Program-made: the position numbers and the translations under genes | Source: Methylocystis bryophila | GTDB lineage: Bacteria > Pseudomonadota > Alphaproteobacteria > Rhizobiales > Beijerinckiaceae | Direction: 5' to 3' | Assembly: GCF_027925445.1 (NCBI RefSeq) | Contig: NZ_AP027149.1 | Span: 1,984,001 to 2,048,000 of the forward strand | Length of the DNA: 64,000 bases | Shown: positions 27,356-36,906 of the stretch, piece by piece | Layout of the letters: each line of letters opens with the position of its first letter | How positions within the stretch are numbered: position 1 is the stretch's first letter | The notes under the pieces: generated by a model | What the model was told of the DNA's origin: nothing | What the model saw: only the letters and a program-made list of their open reading frames with translations | Database searches by the model: none

Positions 27356-28302
27356 TGCCGGGCCTCCTCAGATCTGCGGTCGTCAGCGACACGCCTGCGC
27401 CGGAATCGATCCGGCTCCGCGTCCTCAGCCTCGGCGCTGGCGTGCAGTCGACCACGCTGGCGCTGATGGCCGCCCATGGCGAGGTCGGGCCCATGCCCGA
27501 CTGCGCCATCTTCTCCGACACCGGCTGGGAGCCCAACGCCGTCTATGAGCACCTGGCCTGGCTCATGTCGCCCAACGTGCTGCCGTTCCCGATCCACATC
27601 GTCTCGGGCGGCAACATCCGCGACGACTTAATCGCCGGAGCGCAGGGCGCGCGCTGGGCGTCCATCCCGGCCTTCACCCGCAACGTCACGCCGGCCGGCA
27701 CCGCCATGCCCGTGTTCGACGAGGGCGATGACGGCGATCTGGTGGCGATCGGCGAGCGCATCCTGCCGACCGATCGCGTCGACGTCGGGATGATCCGCCG
27801 GCAATGCACGAAGGACTACAAGATCGTGCCGATCCGGCGGAAGGTGCGCGAACTCGTCGGCCTTGCCGGACGGCGCTCTCCGAACACGCCGATTGTCGAG
27901 CAGTGGATCGGCATCTCGCTCGATGAAGCGATCCGCATGAAGCCCTCATTCGAGGACTGGCAGGTCAATCGCTGGCCGCTGATCGAACAGCGCCTCTCGC
28001 GCCAGGACTGCCTGCGCTGGCTCGCGCGGCACGACTATCCGATCCCGCCGAAGAGCGCCTGCATCGGTTGTCCCTTTCACTCCGACGCCTATTGGCGACG
28101 GATGCGGGACAACGATCCGGACGCTTGGGACGACGCGGTTCTGGTCGATCGCGCGATTCGCACCGGCTTTCGTGGCATTCGCGGCCAGGTCTTCCTGCAT
28201 CGCTCCGCCGTGCCGCTCGACCAGGCCGACCTCTCCAACGCCGGCGATCGCGGCCAGCTCGATCTCTGGCCCAACGAGTGTGAGGGTATGTGCGGAGTCT
28301 GA
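27355..28302 (+). CDS. PP-loop (PAPS reductase-like) ATPase
   Basis: 315 aa from an ATG overlapping the ArdC stop. The PP-loop is LSLGAGVQSTTLALMA (S-x-G-x-x-S/T). CTKDYKIVPIRRKVRE and the end pattern SACIGCPFHSDAYW (C-x-x-C) resemble phosphoadenosine-phosphosulfate reductase-like proteins on mobile elements, related to DndC-type sulfur-transfer enzymes. It is not a housekeeping CysH. A role in nucleotide or DNA modification is possible but unproven. Confidence 0.78.
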   Translation: MPGLLRSAVVSDTPAPESIRLRVLSLGAGVQSTTLALMAAHGEVGPMPDCAIFSDTGWEPNAVYEHLAWLMSPNVLPFPIHIVSGGNIRDDLIAGAQGARWASIPAFTRNVTPAGTAMPVFDEGDDGDLVAIGERILPTDRVDVGMIRRQCTKDYKIVPIRRKVRELVGLAGRRSPNTPIVEQWIGISLDEAIRMKPSFEDWQVNRWPLIEQRLSRQDCLRWLARHDYPIPPKSACIGCPFHSDAYWRRMRDNDPDAWDDAVLVDRAIRTGFRGIRGQVFLHRSAVPLDQADLSNAGDRGQLDLWPNECEGMCGV

Positions 28303-28416
28303 ACGCCCGGAAATCCGGAAAAGTGGGAAGGCGGACTTCCGGCTCCGTGTCTTTCCGGTTCGTCGGTTTTGCGGCGCGGTCCTCCGAGAGGAAGAGGGCT
28401 GCGCCGGTTTTCGCGG

Positions 28417-28470
28417 CGGGTTGGAGGTCGAGAGAGAGTCTCTTGGCCGCCCGCCGCGGAGACTACCCCC
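28417..28470 (+). promoter_or_regulatory. structured leader before parB (copy 2)
   Basis: CGGGTTGGAGG, then a purine/pyrimidine hairpin GAGAGA-GTCTCT, then GGCCGCCCG and CGCGGAGA, ending at the ParB ATG. It follows the same order as the leader before ArdC. Confidence 0.45.
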
Positions 28471-30603
28471 ATGGCTACTGCCATTCAGAAGATCACCCTG
28501 TCGTCCTCGCGCGACATTCCCTTCAACAAGCTGGTGCTGAGCCAGTCCAATGTCCGGCGCGTGAAGGCCGGCGTCTCGATCGAGGAATTGGCCGAGGATA
28601 TCGCCCGGCGCACGCTGCTCCAGGGCCTCAACGTCCGGCCGGTCCTCGACGCCGAGGGCGCCGAGACTGGCATGTTCGAGATCCCGGCCGGCGGCCGGCG
28701 CTACCGGGCGCTCGAACTGCTGGTGAAGCAGAAGCGCTTGGCGAAGACCGCGCCCGTCCCATGCGTGGTCCGCGATCCCGGCACCGACATCCTCGGCGAG
28801 GACGACTCGCTGGCCGAGAACATCCAGCGTGCGCCGCTGCATCCCCTCGACCAGTTCCGCGCCTTCCTCGCTCTGCGCGAGAAGGGGCGCTCCGAGGAGG
28901 ACATCGCCGCGGCGTTCTTCGTCGGTGTGAACGTCGTGAAGCAGCGCCTGCGCCTGGCGTCGGTCGCGCCGACCCTGCTCGACATCTACGCCGAAGACGG
29001 CATGTCGCTTGAGCAGCTCATGGCCTTCACCGTCACGGCCGACCATGCCCGCCAGGAGCAGGTCTGGCAGGCGATCTCCGGCTCCTGGCAGAAGGATCCC
29101 TATCAGATCCGCCGCATGCTGACGGAGAAGGCGGTGCGCGCCTCCGACCGGCGAGCGGTGTTCGTCGGTCTCGACGCCTATGAGACCGCCGGCGGCGTGG
29201 TGCTGCGCGACCTGTTCCAGTCCGATGATGGCGGCTGGCTCGAAGACATGGCGCTGCTGGACGGCCTGGTCGCCGAGAGGCTGAAGGCCGAAGCGGAGAC
29301 GATCGCCGCCGAAGGCTGGAAGTGGATCGAGGTGGCCATCGACTTCCCCTACGGCCACACCCACGGTCTGCGCGAACTAGAGGGCGTCGCCGCCGACCTT
29401 TCCAGCGAGGAGCAGGCGACGATCGCCGCGCTCAAGGCCGAATACGCCAAGCTGGAGGAGGCGTATGACGGCGCCGACGAGCTGCCCGACGAGGTGGACG
29501 AACGCCTCGGCGAAATCGAGGCGGCGCTCGCCGCCTTCGACGATCGGCCCGTCACCTATGATCCGGTCGACATCGCCCGTGCCGGCGTCTTCGTCAGCAT
29601 CGATGCCGAAGGTGCGCTGTCGGTCGACCGCGGCCACGTCAGGCCGCAGGACGAGGCCCCCGTGGGCGAGCCGGAGCAGGACGGCGAGACCGATCCCGCG
29701 AGGGCCGGGGCTGACCACATCGAGCCGGACGCGCCCGCGGTTCAGCGCGCCGTCATCACCATCGGTGGACAGGTCGCCGGGCCGGAGGATGAGGACGACG
29801 AGGACCTCAAGCCACTCCCGGACCGCCTCGTGACCGAGCTGACAGCCGAGCGGACTCTGGCGCTGCGCGACAAGCTGGCGAACACGCCCGCCGTCGCGTT
29901 CCAGGCCGTGCTGCACAAGTTCTGCCTCGACGTCTTCTCCCGTTACTTCTCCTACGGGACGGCGATGGAGGTGTCGGTGCGCAGCGCCAGCTTCCAGGTG
30001 CAGGCCCAGGGGCTGAAGGACACGCCCGCGGCGATGGCGATCGACGCGCGCCACAAGACCTGGGAAGAGCGGTTGCCCAAGGACAAGGCCGATCTCTGGG
30101 ACTGGCTCACGACCCTCACCGGCGACGAGCAGGCAACGCTCTTCGCCCATTGCGCCTCCTTCGGCGTCAATGCGCTCTACGAGAAGGGCGATCGCTACGG
30201 CGCCGGCGTCTCGTCCCACACCGTCGCACAGCGCATCGCCGAGGCCGATCGCCTGGCCCAGGCCGTCGATCTTGACATGGTGCAGGCCGGCTGGCGTCCG
30301 ACCGTCGAGAACTATCTCGGCCGGGTGCCTAAGCGCCGCATCCTCGAGGCGGTGCAGGAAGGCGCCGGCGAACGGGCGGCGCAGCTCATCGACCACTTGA
30401 AGAAGACCGACATGGCCAAGGAAGCCGAACGGCTCCTGGCCGATACCGGCTGGCTGCCGGAGCCGCTGCGGATCGACACTGCGGACGACGCGCCCGTCGA
30501 CACCGCTGAAGCCGGGGACGACGGCGAGGCGCTGCCCGAATTCCTCGCCGACGACGACGAGGAAGCGGAGGCCGACGCGCCGCAGGTGATCGCGGCCGAA
30601 TAG
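28471..30603 (+). CDS. large ParB/RepB/Spo0J-family protein
   Basis: 710 aa from ATG 28471; the frame upstream lies in the leader. The N-terminal ParB nuclease-like fold has PFNKLVLSQSNVRR, GGRRYRALELL and EDDSLAENIQRAPLHPLDQF (box II, GERRxRA/ENIQR-like). The helix-turn-helix is EEDIAAAFFVGVNVVKQRLR. The C-terminal ~450 residues are acidic and specific to large mobile-element ParBs. It is far longer than chromosomal ParB (~290 aa). It may act in partition or as a regulator or nuclease of the ICE; the separate ParA is at 45.7 kb. Confidence 0.87.
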   Translation: MATAIQKITLSSSRDIPFNKLVLSQSNVRRVKAGVSIEELAEDIARRTLLQGLNVRPVLDAEGAETGMFEIPAGGRRYRALELLVKQKRLAKTAPVPCVVRDPGTDILGEDDSLAENIQRAPLHPLDQFRAFLALREKGRSEEDIAAAFFVGVNVVKQRLRLASVAPTLLDIYAEDGMSLEQLMAFTVTADHARQEQVWQAISGSWQKDPYQIRRMLTEKAVRASDRRAVFVGLDAYETAGGVVLRDLFQSDDGGWLEDMALLDGLVAERLKAEAETIAAEGWKWIEVAIDFPYGHTHGLRELEGVAADLSSEEQATIAALKAEYAKLEEAYDGADELPDEVDERLGEIEAALAAFDDRPVTYDPVDIARAGVFVSIDAEGALSVDRGHVRPQDEAPVGEPEQDGETDPARAGADHIEPDAPAVQRAVITIGGQVAGPEDEDDEDLKPLPDRLVTELTAERTLALRDKLANTPAVAFQAVLHKFCLDVFSRYFSYGTAMEVSVRSASFQVQAQGLKDTPAAMAIDARHKTWEERLPKDKADLWDWLTTLTGDEQATLFAHCASFGVNALYEKGDRYGAGVSSHTVAQRIAEADRLAQAVDLDMVQAGWRPTVENYLGRVPKRRILEAVQEGAGERAAQLIDHLKKTDMAKEAERLLADTGWLPEPLRIDTADDAPVDTAEAGDDGEALPEFLADDDEEAEADAPQVIAAE

Positions 30604-30658
30604 CCCGCGTGCGAGGCGGCTTCGGCCGTCCCGCACCTCCTTCCCCTTCAACCGACCC

Positions 30659-30686
30659 GACAGCCCGGCCCGCGCGCCGGGCTGTC
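30659..30686 (+). terminator. strong hairpin after parB
   Basis: Perfect 11-bp arms GACAGCCCGGC (30659-30669) and GCCGGGCTGTC (30676-30686) around a six-base loop, then GGCATTTC. It stands between parB and the next gene, 20 bases before that ATG. With only a short T-run it may be a partial terminator or attenuator. Confidence 0.5.
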
Positions 30687-30705
30687 GGCATTTCAGGAGG
30701 GCCGC

Positions 30706-31122
30706 ATGCCCACATTCACCATCGAAACCACTTATCACCTGCCAATCTACCGGCAGCGCAGCTATGAGGCGGAAACGCTCGACGCGGCCTGCGCGCTCGC
30801 TGTCGCCGACGAGGGCTGGGACGACGAGAAATCCGACGTCGAGACTTCCGGCGACACCTATGTCACCGGCGCCTGGGACGGGCGCGACGCCGCCTACCGC
30901 GGCAGGGCGCTCAGCATCCCGTCGCAGTTCGGCGAACAGATCCAGCGCAGAGCCGACCATTTCGAGGTGCTGCTCGGCCTGCTCAAGGTCTTCGCGCACG
31001 CGCCGGACGCCGAACCGGCCGACGGGCCATTCTGGCGCCAGCGCCTGGACGCGGCGATCGCCAAGGGCGAAGCGATCCTCGCCGACCAGCCCGATCCCGC
31101 AGTCATCGGAGGTGCGTCATGA
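30706..31122 (+). CDS. hypothetical ICE protein
   Basis: 138 aa with AGGAGG before the ATG. It opens with a beta-rich FTIETTYHLPIYRQRSYEAE and an ALAVADEGWDDEKSDVETSG segment like small ICE 'DpnD/PcfM-type' domains. The C-terminal half is helical. It overlaps the next gene by four bases. No function is known; the position after parB is typical of this ICE class. Confidence 0.7.
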   Translation: MPTFTIETTYHLPIYRQRSYEAETLDAACALAVADEGWDDEKSDVETSGDTYVTGAWDGRDAAYRGRALSIPSQFGEQIQRRADHFEVLLGLLKVFAHAPDAEPADGPFWRQRLDAAIAKGEAILADQPDPAVIGGAS

Positions 31123-31457
31123 CCGAATATGTCGTGAAGGTTGCCTTCTGGCTGCGCGCCTTCGACAGCGTCACCGTGGAGGCGGACACGGACACCGAGG
31201 CAATCGAGAAAGCCAAGATCGCCGCAACAGAAGCGATGGATTCGACCGCGCACCCCGAGCATGTCGACTTCGACGAGCGGCGGGAGGGCGTGATCGCCTT
31301 CATCGATCGCGTCACGCCGACCGGCCGTCAGGCCGTCGTCGAGGATGTTGCATTCGACGAGGACAGAATCCATCCGGACGGCGCAACCGCCTACAAATAT
31401 AGAGACCCCGCCGCATTGTCTTCGCCTCCCGCGTGCGGTTCACACCGTCGCGGCTGA
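31119..31457 (+). CDS. hypothetical ICE protein, coupled to upstream gene
   Basis: 112 aa. The ATGA overlap couples it to the preceding gene. EYVVKVAFWLRAFDSVTVEA followed by DTDTEAIEKAKIAATEAM is a beta-alpha pattern like that of the upstream protein, suggesting two diverged copies of a small domain. The C-terminus (SSPPACGSHRRG) runs into the HEPN gene on the other strand and may not be original. Confidence 0.65.
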   Translation: MTEYVVKVAFWLRAFDSVTVEADTDTEAIEKAKIAATEAMDSTAHPEHVDFDERREGVIAFIDRVTPTGRQAVVEDVAFDEDRIHPDGATAYKYRDPAALSSPPACGSHRRG

Positions 31458-31498
31458 GTAATGCCTCAAGCCGGGATGACGGCGTCGCCCCGCTTGCT

Positions 31499-32395
31499 TC
31501 ATGCATCGACGCATTCCGCACACGCCAGCGCGGGACGACCCTCCAGTTGCGATCGCGCCTTGCCGCAGGACGCGCAAGTCACAACCCCCACGAAGGTCTC
31601 GCAATGCAGGCAGCGCCCTTGATGCACGCCGCCCGTATCGTTCAGTGGGTCGTAGCAGACGCCCTTCGCCTCGCCGCACAGCACGCAGCTCGCGAACGAC
31701 GCCATGCCCAATTCCGCCGTAAGCCCGCAGCAGTGGCAGAAGTATGTGTCCGAGGGTCGGACGCTAAGCGCATCGACGCCACACTCCCAGCAACGTAGGA
31801 CCTCTTCGCTGTCGATGCCGTCCAGGGCTGAGTCGACAGCCTCATCTCTGTATGGGCGAAAGTTTATAAGTCGCTGAAAGTTGGTGGCATCAAGGAATCT
31901 CGCGTGCGTCTGCATCTCGCCTTGGTCGCGCTCCTGACCTGCCGCGAACATGCCCAGTGCACGGATGAGAAGCCAGGCAAGGTCCATTTGAAGCTCATTG
32001 ACATCAACGTCGGCGGCGAAATGGACAAGCGAGTTCCTGAGCTGCTGGACGCGGCCGACCAGTTCCTCCTCAATCGGCGTGAACGCCTCGGCCTTACGGA
32101 TCGCCTTAAGGCACTCGCCATACCCGATCGTTCGAAGCGATCCGCTGCGCGCCGCCGCCAAAAGGTCGCCCGAGGGGGGCGTCCCACGGACGATCACACT
32201 GAGGCCATGCTCCCGGATCAAGCGATACTTGGCCATCAGCTCGATCGCCGTCTGAATCGTGACGACGCCAGCCTTAGCCTGACGCGCCGTCGCGCCCGGT
32301 GCAAAGAGGATATCGAGGCCGGCGTTTAGGAAATCGATCGCATTGGCGAGCACCAGCTCGGCGGCATCTTTTTTTCGTTTCCTTCGAACGGCCAT
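31499..32395 (-). CDS. HEPN-domain protein with C-terminal zinc ribbons
   Basis: 298 aa. The helical N-terminal ~200 residues carry a canonical HEPN R-x4-H motif, Arg120 to His125 in QLRNSLVHFAADV. The C-terminal ~95 residues contain six C-x2-C knuckles (CWEC, CHCC, CVLC, CLHC, CASC, CAEC), enough for three zinc ribbons. HEPN proteins are usually RNases used in toxins and phage defence; zinc ribbons may bind nucleic acid. It stands alone, opposite to all its neighbours, between conserved ICE genes, so it is probably cargo. No antitoxin is seen. Function is inferred. Confidence 0.7.
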   Translation of the reverse strand: MAVRRKRKKDAAELVLANAIDFLNAGLDILFAPGATARQAKAGVVTIQTAIELMAKYRLIREHGLSVIVRGTPPSGDLLAAARSGSLRTIGYGECLKAIRKAEAFTPIEEELVGRVQQLRNSLVHFAADVDVNELQMDLAWLLIRALGMFAAGQERDQGEMQTHARFLDATNFQRLINFRPYRDEAVDSALDGIDSEEVLRCWECGVDALSVRPSDTYFCHCCGLTAELGMASFASCVLCGEAKGVCYDPLNDTGGVHQGRCLHCETFVGVVTCASCGKARSQLEGRPALACAECVDA

Positions 32396-32489
32396 GGCAC
32401 TCGCCTCCGCATCTTCGCTCGATCGACCATAACAGGTCGACCGCTCGTCGGCGCCACCAAGCGCAAGGCAGGGCAGAGTGAGAGGTCGG

Positions 32490-32571
32490 CCGGGAGGGGT
32501 TTGAGCCGGTGCGGTCCGAGAGAGAGAGCGCCGGCCGGCTCGCCCGTTCCCGCTCTCCCGAGGCTCCCTTC
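32490..32571 (+). promoter_or_regulatory. GAGA-rich leader before the helicase gene (copy 3, diverged)
   Basis: Contains GGGGTTTGAG, a GAGAGAGAG run, CCGGCCGG and CGCCCG in the same order as the leaders before ArdC and ParB, ending at the helicase ATG. It is longer and less alike than the other two. Confidence 0.35.
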
Positions 32572-35500
32572 ATGAACGACCTTTCTCCGATCGCGGCCGA
32601 CCAGGCCGCACCGCTGTCGCCTGTCCAACGTCCCGACGCCCCCGGCGCCATCATCGCCGCCGCCCAGCTTCTCCTCCCACATCTCGAACGCGGCCAACGC
32701 GTCGACGCTGCGATCCTGCGCGCCGCCATGGAAGCAGCTTTCGGCGTGTCCGACGCCTCGGGCGCCTGGGACTGGAAGACGGCCTATGACGCCTGCGAGG
32801 CCGCGACCGTCCTCTTCCTCCGCAAATACGGAAAAGCGCTGTTCCGCAAAGCCGACTCTCCGGCTTCCCGGCTTTCCGCCTTGACCAAGATCGCCGGCCT
32901 TCTCCCCACCCACACCCGCCGCTCCGCCGAGAGCGAGGCTTTCCAGCAATTCTCCACGCCGGCTCCGCTCGGCTTCGCGGCCCTGACCGCAGCCGCTATC
33001 GGGCCTGCGGACCGCGTGCTGGAGCCTTCCGCCGGAACCGGCCTCCTCGCCATCCTGGCCGAGATCGCCGGCGGCGCACTCTTGCTGAACGAGCTGGCCG
33101 AGACCCGCTCGGAGCTGCTTACTTCCCTCTTTCCGGCCATTCCCGTCACGCGCTTCGATGCCGCGCAGATCGACGATCACCTTGATCGCAGCGCGGTCCC
33201 GAGCGTCGTGTTGATGAACCCGCCCTTCTCGGCGATGGCGAACGTCGCCGGCCGCGTGGCCGACACCGCTTTTCGCCACATCGCCTCGGCGCTCGCGCGT
33301 CTCGCCGACGGCGGGCGGCTGGTGGCGATCACCGGCGCGAGCTTCGGGCCCGACGCCCCGGCCTGGCGCGACGCCTTCGTCCGGCTGCAGGAGCGCGGCC
33401 GCATCGTCTTCACCGCCGCGATCGACGGTGCGGTCTACGCCAAGCACGGCACCACGATCAACACACGGCTGATCGTCATCGACAAGGCGCCCGCCGAGAA
33501 CCCGGCGGCGCTGCCGCAATCGCGGGGCATTGCGCCCAACGTCGCGACCTTGCTCGGCTGGATCGCGGAGCATGTTCCGGCGCGCCTGGCGCTTGCGCCA
33601 AGCCTCGCCCTCCCGGTGTCGGCCGCTGCCGCGCCGCGGACGGTGCGCGGCTATCTCGCCCGCGCCGCTGCGGCGGGGCCGGCCAAGCCGTCCGTCGCCG
33701 ATCCGGAGGCGATCGATCTCGCCTATGAAACGATCGACTGGACGCCGCCCGAAGGCGCGCGCCTCAGCGATGCGATCTATGAGGAATACCGGCTCCAATC
33801 GATCCGAATTCCGGGCGGCCAGGCGCACCCGACCAAGCTAGTGCAATCCGCCGCTATGGCCTCGGTCGCTCCGCCGAGGCCGAGCTATCGGCCGCGCCTG
33901 CCGATCGACCTCGTCAGCGGAGCGCTCCTGTCCGACGCCCAGCTCGAGACGGTGATCTATGCCGGTGAGGCGCATGGCGACTATCTCGCCGGCGCCTGGA
34001 CCGTGGACGAGACCTTCGATCTCGTCACCGCCGCGCGGGACGACGCGCCGAACGCCGTCCGCTTTCGCCGAGGCTTTATGCTCGGCGACGGCACCGGCGC
34101 CGGCAAGGGCCGCCAGTCGGCCGGCATCATCCTGGACAACTGGCTGAAGGGTCGGCGCAAGGCGGTCTGGATCTCGAAGTCCGACAAGCTGCTCGAAGAC
34201 GCCCAGCGCGATTGGTCGGCCCTCGGCATGGAGCGCCTGCTCGTCACGCCACTCTCGCGCTTCCCCCAGGGCAAGCCGATCCTCCTCTCCGAAGGCGTCC
34301 TATTTTTAACCTACGCTACGCTGCGGTCCGACGACCGCGGCGAGAAGCTTTCGCGCGTCCGCCAGATCGTCGAATGGTTGGGCTCCGATTTCGACGGAGT
34401 GATCATTTTCGACGAGAGCCACGCCATGCAGAACGCCGGTGGCGGCAAGGGAGAGCGGGGCGATGTGGCGCCCTCGCAGCAGGGCCGTGCGGGCTTGCGC
34501 TTGCAGCACGCCCTGCCGGATGCGCGCGTGGTCTATGTCTCGGCCACGGGCGCGACGACCGTCCACAACCTCGCCTATGCCCAGCGGCTCGGCCTCTGGG
34601 GCGGCGAGGATTTCCCCTTCGCCACCCGCGCCGAGTTCGTCGAGGCGATCGAGGATGGCGGTGTCGCCGCCATGGAGGTGCTGGCCCGCGATCTCCGGTC
34701 GCTCGGGCTCTACACCGCCCGATCGCTCTCCTATGACGGCGTCGAATACGAGCTGATCGAGCACCCGCTCAGCGACGATCAGCGGCGCATCTATGATGCC
34801 TATGCCGGTGCCTTCGCGATCATCCACAATCACCTCGATGCGGCGATGCAAGCCGCCAACATCACCGATGAGAGCAGCACGCTGAACCGGCAGGCGAAGT
34901 CTGCGGCTCGCTCGGCCTTCGAGAGCGCCAAGCAGCGTTTCTTCGGCCATCTGCTGACCTCGATGAAGACGCCGACCCTGATCCGCCGGATCGATCAGGA
35001 CCTCGCCGACGGCCATACCGCCGTCATTCAGATCGTCTCGACCGGCGAAGCGCTGATGGAGCGCCGGCTCGCCGACGTTCCGACCGAGGAATGGAACGAC
35101 ATCCGCGTCGACATCACGCCGCGCGAGTATGTTCTCGACTACCTCGCTCATTCCTTCCCGGTGCAGCTCTACGAGCCGTTCACCGACAGCGAGGGCAACC
35201 TCTCGTCGCGGCCCGTCTTCCGGGACGGCCAGCCCGTCGAGAGCCGCGAGGCCATCGCCCGCCGCAATGAGCTGATCGAGCGGTTGGCTTCGCTCCCGCC
35301 CGTTCCCGGCGCACTCGACCAGATCGTCCAACGCTTCGGCACAGACCTCGTCGCCGAAGTGACCGGGCGCTCGCGCCGCGTGGTGCGCAAGGGCGACCGC
35401 CTCGTCGTGGAGAACCGCGCGGCCTCCGCCAACCTCGCTGAGACCGCCGCCTTCATGGATGACCTGAAGCGCATCCTGGTGTTCTCGGAGGCGGGGGGGA

Positions 35501-36906
35501 CGGGCCGCAGTTACCACGCCGAACTGTCGGCGCGGAATCGCCGGCTGCGCGTCCACTATCTGCTCGAGCCTGGCTGGAAGGCTGACGCCGCGATCCAGGG
35601 CCTCGGGCGGACGAACCGCACCAACCAGGCGCAGCCGCCGCTGTTCCGGCCGATCGCCACCGACGTGAAAGCCGAGAAGCGCTTCCTCTCGACCATCGCC
35701 CGCCGCCTCGACACGCTCGGCGCCATCACGCGCGGTCAGCGCCAGACGGGCGGCCAAGGACTCTTCAGACCAGAAGACAATCTGGAATCGCACTACGCCC
35801 GCGATGCGCTGCGCCAGCTCTACATGCTGCTCGTGCGCGGCAAGATCGAAGGCTGTTCGCTTCAGATGTTCGAGGCCGCCACGGGCCTCAAGCTCATGGA
35901 CGCCAACGGCATCAAGGACGAGCTGCCGCCGATCACGACGTTCCTCAACCGCCTGCTGGCGCTCACCATCGAGCTGCAGGGCGTGCTGTTCACGGCGTTC
36001 GAGCAATTGCTGAACGCCAAGGTCGAGGGCGCCATCGCCAGCGGCGTCTATGACGTCGGCCTGGAGACGCTGCGGGCCGAAAGCTTCGTCGTCACCGATC
36101 GCCTGGCGATCTACACCCATCCCGCGACGGGCGCGGAGACCCGGCTGCTGACCATCACCGAGCGCCGGCGCAATCGCCCCGTCACGCTCGATGAGGCGCT
36201 GGACCATCTCGCCGATCCCCGCGCCGCGCTGCTGGTCAACGAGCGCTCGGGCCGTGCCGCCGTGCAGATTCCGGCGCCGAGCCTGATGCTCGACGATGGC
36301 GAGATCGAACGCCGCGTGCGGCTGATCCGGCCGATGGAGCACCATCACGCGTCGCTGAAGATGATGGACGACAGCCACTGGCAGGCGGCGGAGCGGGAGG
36401 CCTTTGCGGCCGCCTGGACTCGCGAAGTGGCCGACGTCCCCGAATTCGTCGACAGCACGATCCATGTCGTCGCCGGCTTGCTGCTCCCGATCTGGAAGCG
36501 GCTGCCGAACGAGTCGACCCGCGTCTATCGGCTCCAGACCGATGCGGGCGAGCGCATCATCGGCCGCAGGGTCTCTCCGGCCTGGGCGGCGAACGCGTCG
36601 GTGACCGGGACCACTGTCCTGACGCCGGATGCAGCCTTCGCGGCGCTGATCGAGGGCCGCACCGTTCTCGACCTCGCCGAAGGCCTTCAGCTCCATCGCG
36701 CGCGCGTCATGGGCGTCCACCGCATCGAGCTGTCGGGCTTCACCGACACGATGCGGGACCGCCTGCGCGCCTACGGCCTCTTCAGCGAGATCATCTCGTG
36801 GAAGCTGCGCATGTTCGTGCCGACCGACGCCACCGGCGCGGGCGTGCTGGCGAAAGTCCTCGACCACTATCCGGCCCTGCGCATCGGCGAGCGGGAGGCC
36901 GCGTAA
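32572..36906 (+). CDS. giant methyltransferase-helicase (strawberry notch-like)
   Basis: 1444 aa from ATG 32572. The N-terminal domain is a Rossmann N6-adenine methyltransferase: VLEPSAGTGLLA, and the catalytic NPPF at residues 216-219. The middle and C-terminal parts form an SF2 helicase of the strawberry-notch/SNO type. Walker A is GDGTGAGKGRQ near residue 505, the DExH box is FDESHAMQN near 613, and later come SATGATTVHNLAYAQRLGLW and QGLGRTNRTNQAQPP (motif VI). Such proteins are a hallmark of alphaproteobacterial ICEs and plasmids and may modify and protect the element. Its stop overlaps the next start (TAATG). Confidence 0.9.
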   Translation: MNDLSPIAADQAAPLSPVQRPDAPGAIIAAAQLLLPHLERGQRVDAAILRAAMEAAFGVSDASGAWDWKTAYDACEAATVLFLRKYGKALFRKADSPASRLSALTKIAGLLPTHTRRSAESEAFQQFSTPAPLGFAALTAAAIGPADRVLEPSAGTGLLAILAEIAGGALLLNELAETRSELLTSLFPAIPVTRFDAAQIDDHLDRSAVPSVVLMNPPFSAMANVAGRVADTAFRHIASALARLADGGRLVAITGASFGPDAPAWRDAFVRLQERGRIVFTAAIDGAVYAKHGTTINTRLIVIDKAPAENPAALPQSRGIAPNVATLLGWIAEHVPARLALAPSLALPVSAAAAPRTVRGYLARAAAAGPAKPSVADPEAIDLAYETIDWTPPEGARLSDAIYEEYRLQSIRIPGGQAHPTKLVQSAAMASVAPPRPSYRPRLPIDLVSGALLSDAQLETVIYAGEAHGDYLAGAWTVDETFDLVTAARDDAPNAVRFRRGFMLGDGTGAGKGRQSAGIILDNWLKGRRKAVWISKSDKLLEDAQRDWSALGMERLLVTPLSRFPQGKPILLSEGVLFLTYATLRSDDRGEKLSRVRQIVEWLGSDFDGVIIFDESHAMQNAGGGKGERGDVAPSQQGRAGLRLQHALPDARVVYVSATGATTVHNLAYAQRLGLWGGEDFPFATRAEFVEAIEDGGVAAMEVLARDLRSLGLYTARSLSYDGVEYELIEHPLSDDQRRIYDAYAGAFAIIHNHLDAAMQAANITDESSTLNRQAKSAARSAFESAKQRFFGHLLTSMKTPTLIRRIDQDLADGHTAVIQIVSTGEALMERRLADVPTEEWNDIRVDITPREYVLDYLAHSFPVQLYEPFTDSEGNLSSRPVFRDGQPVESREAIARRNELIERLASLPPVPGALDQIVQRFGTDLVAEVTGRSRRVVRKGDRLVVENRAASANLAETAAFMDDLKRILVFSEAGGTGRSYHAELSARNRRLRVHYLLEPGWKADAAIQGLGRTNRTNQAQPPLFRPIATDVKAEKRFLSTIARRLDTLGAITRGQRQTGGQGLFRPEDNLESHYARDALRQLYMLLVRGKIEGCSLQMFEAATGLKLMDANGIKDELPPITTFLNRLLALTIELQGVLFTAFEQLLNAKVEGAIASGVYDVGLETLRAESFVVTDRLAIYTHPATGAETRLLTITERRRNRPVTLDEALDHLADPRAALLVNERSGRAAVQIPAPSLMLDDGEIERRVRLIRPMEHHHASLKMMDDSHWQAAEREAFAAAWTREVADVPEFVDSTIHVVAGLLLPIWKRLPNESTRVYRLQTDAGERIIGRRVSPAWAANASVTGTTVLTPDAAFAALIEGRTVLDLAEGLQLHRARVMGVHRIELSGFTDTMRDRLRAYGLFSEIISWKLRMFVPTDATGAGVLAKVLDHYPALRIGEREAA

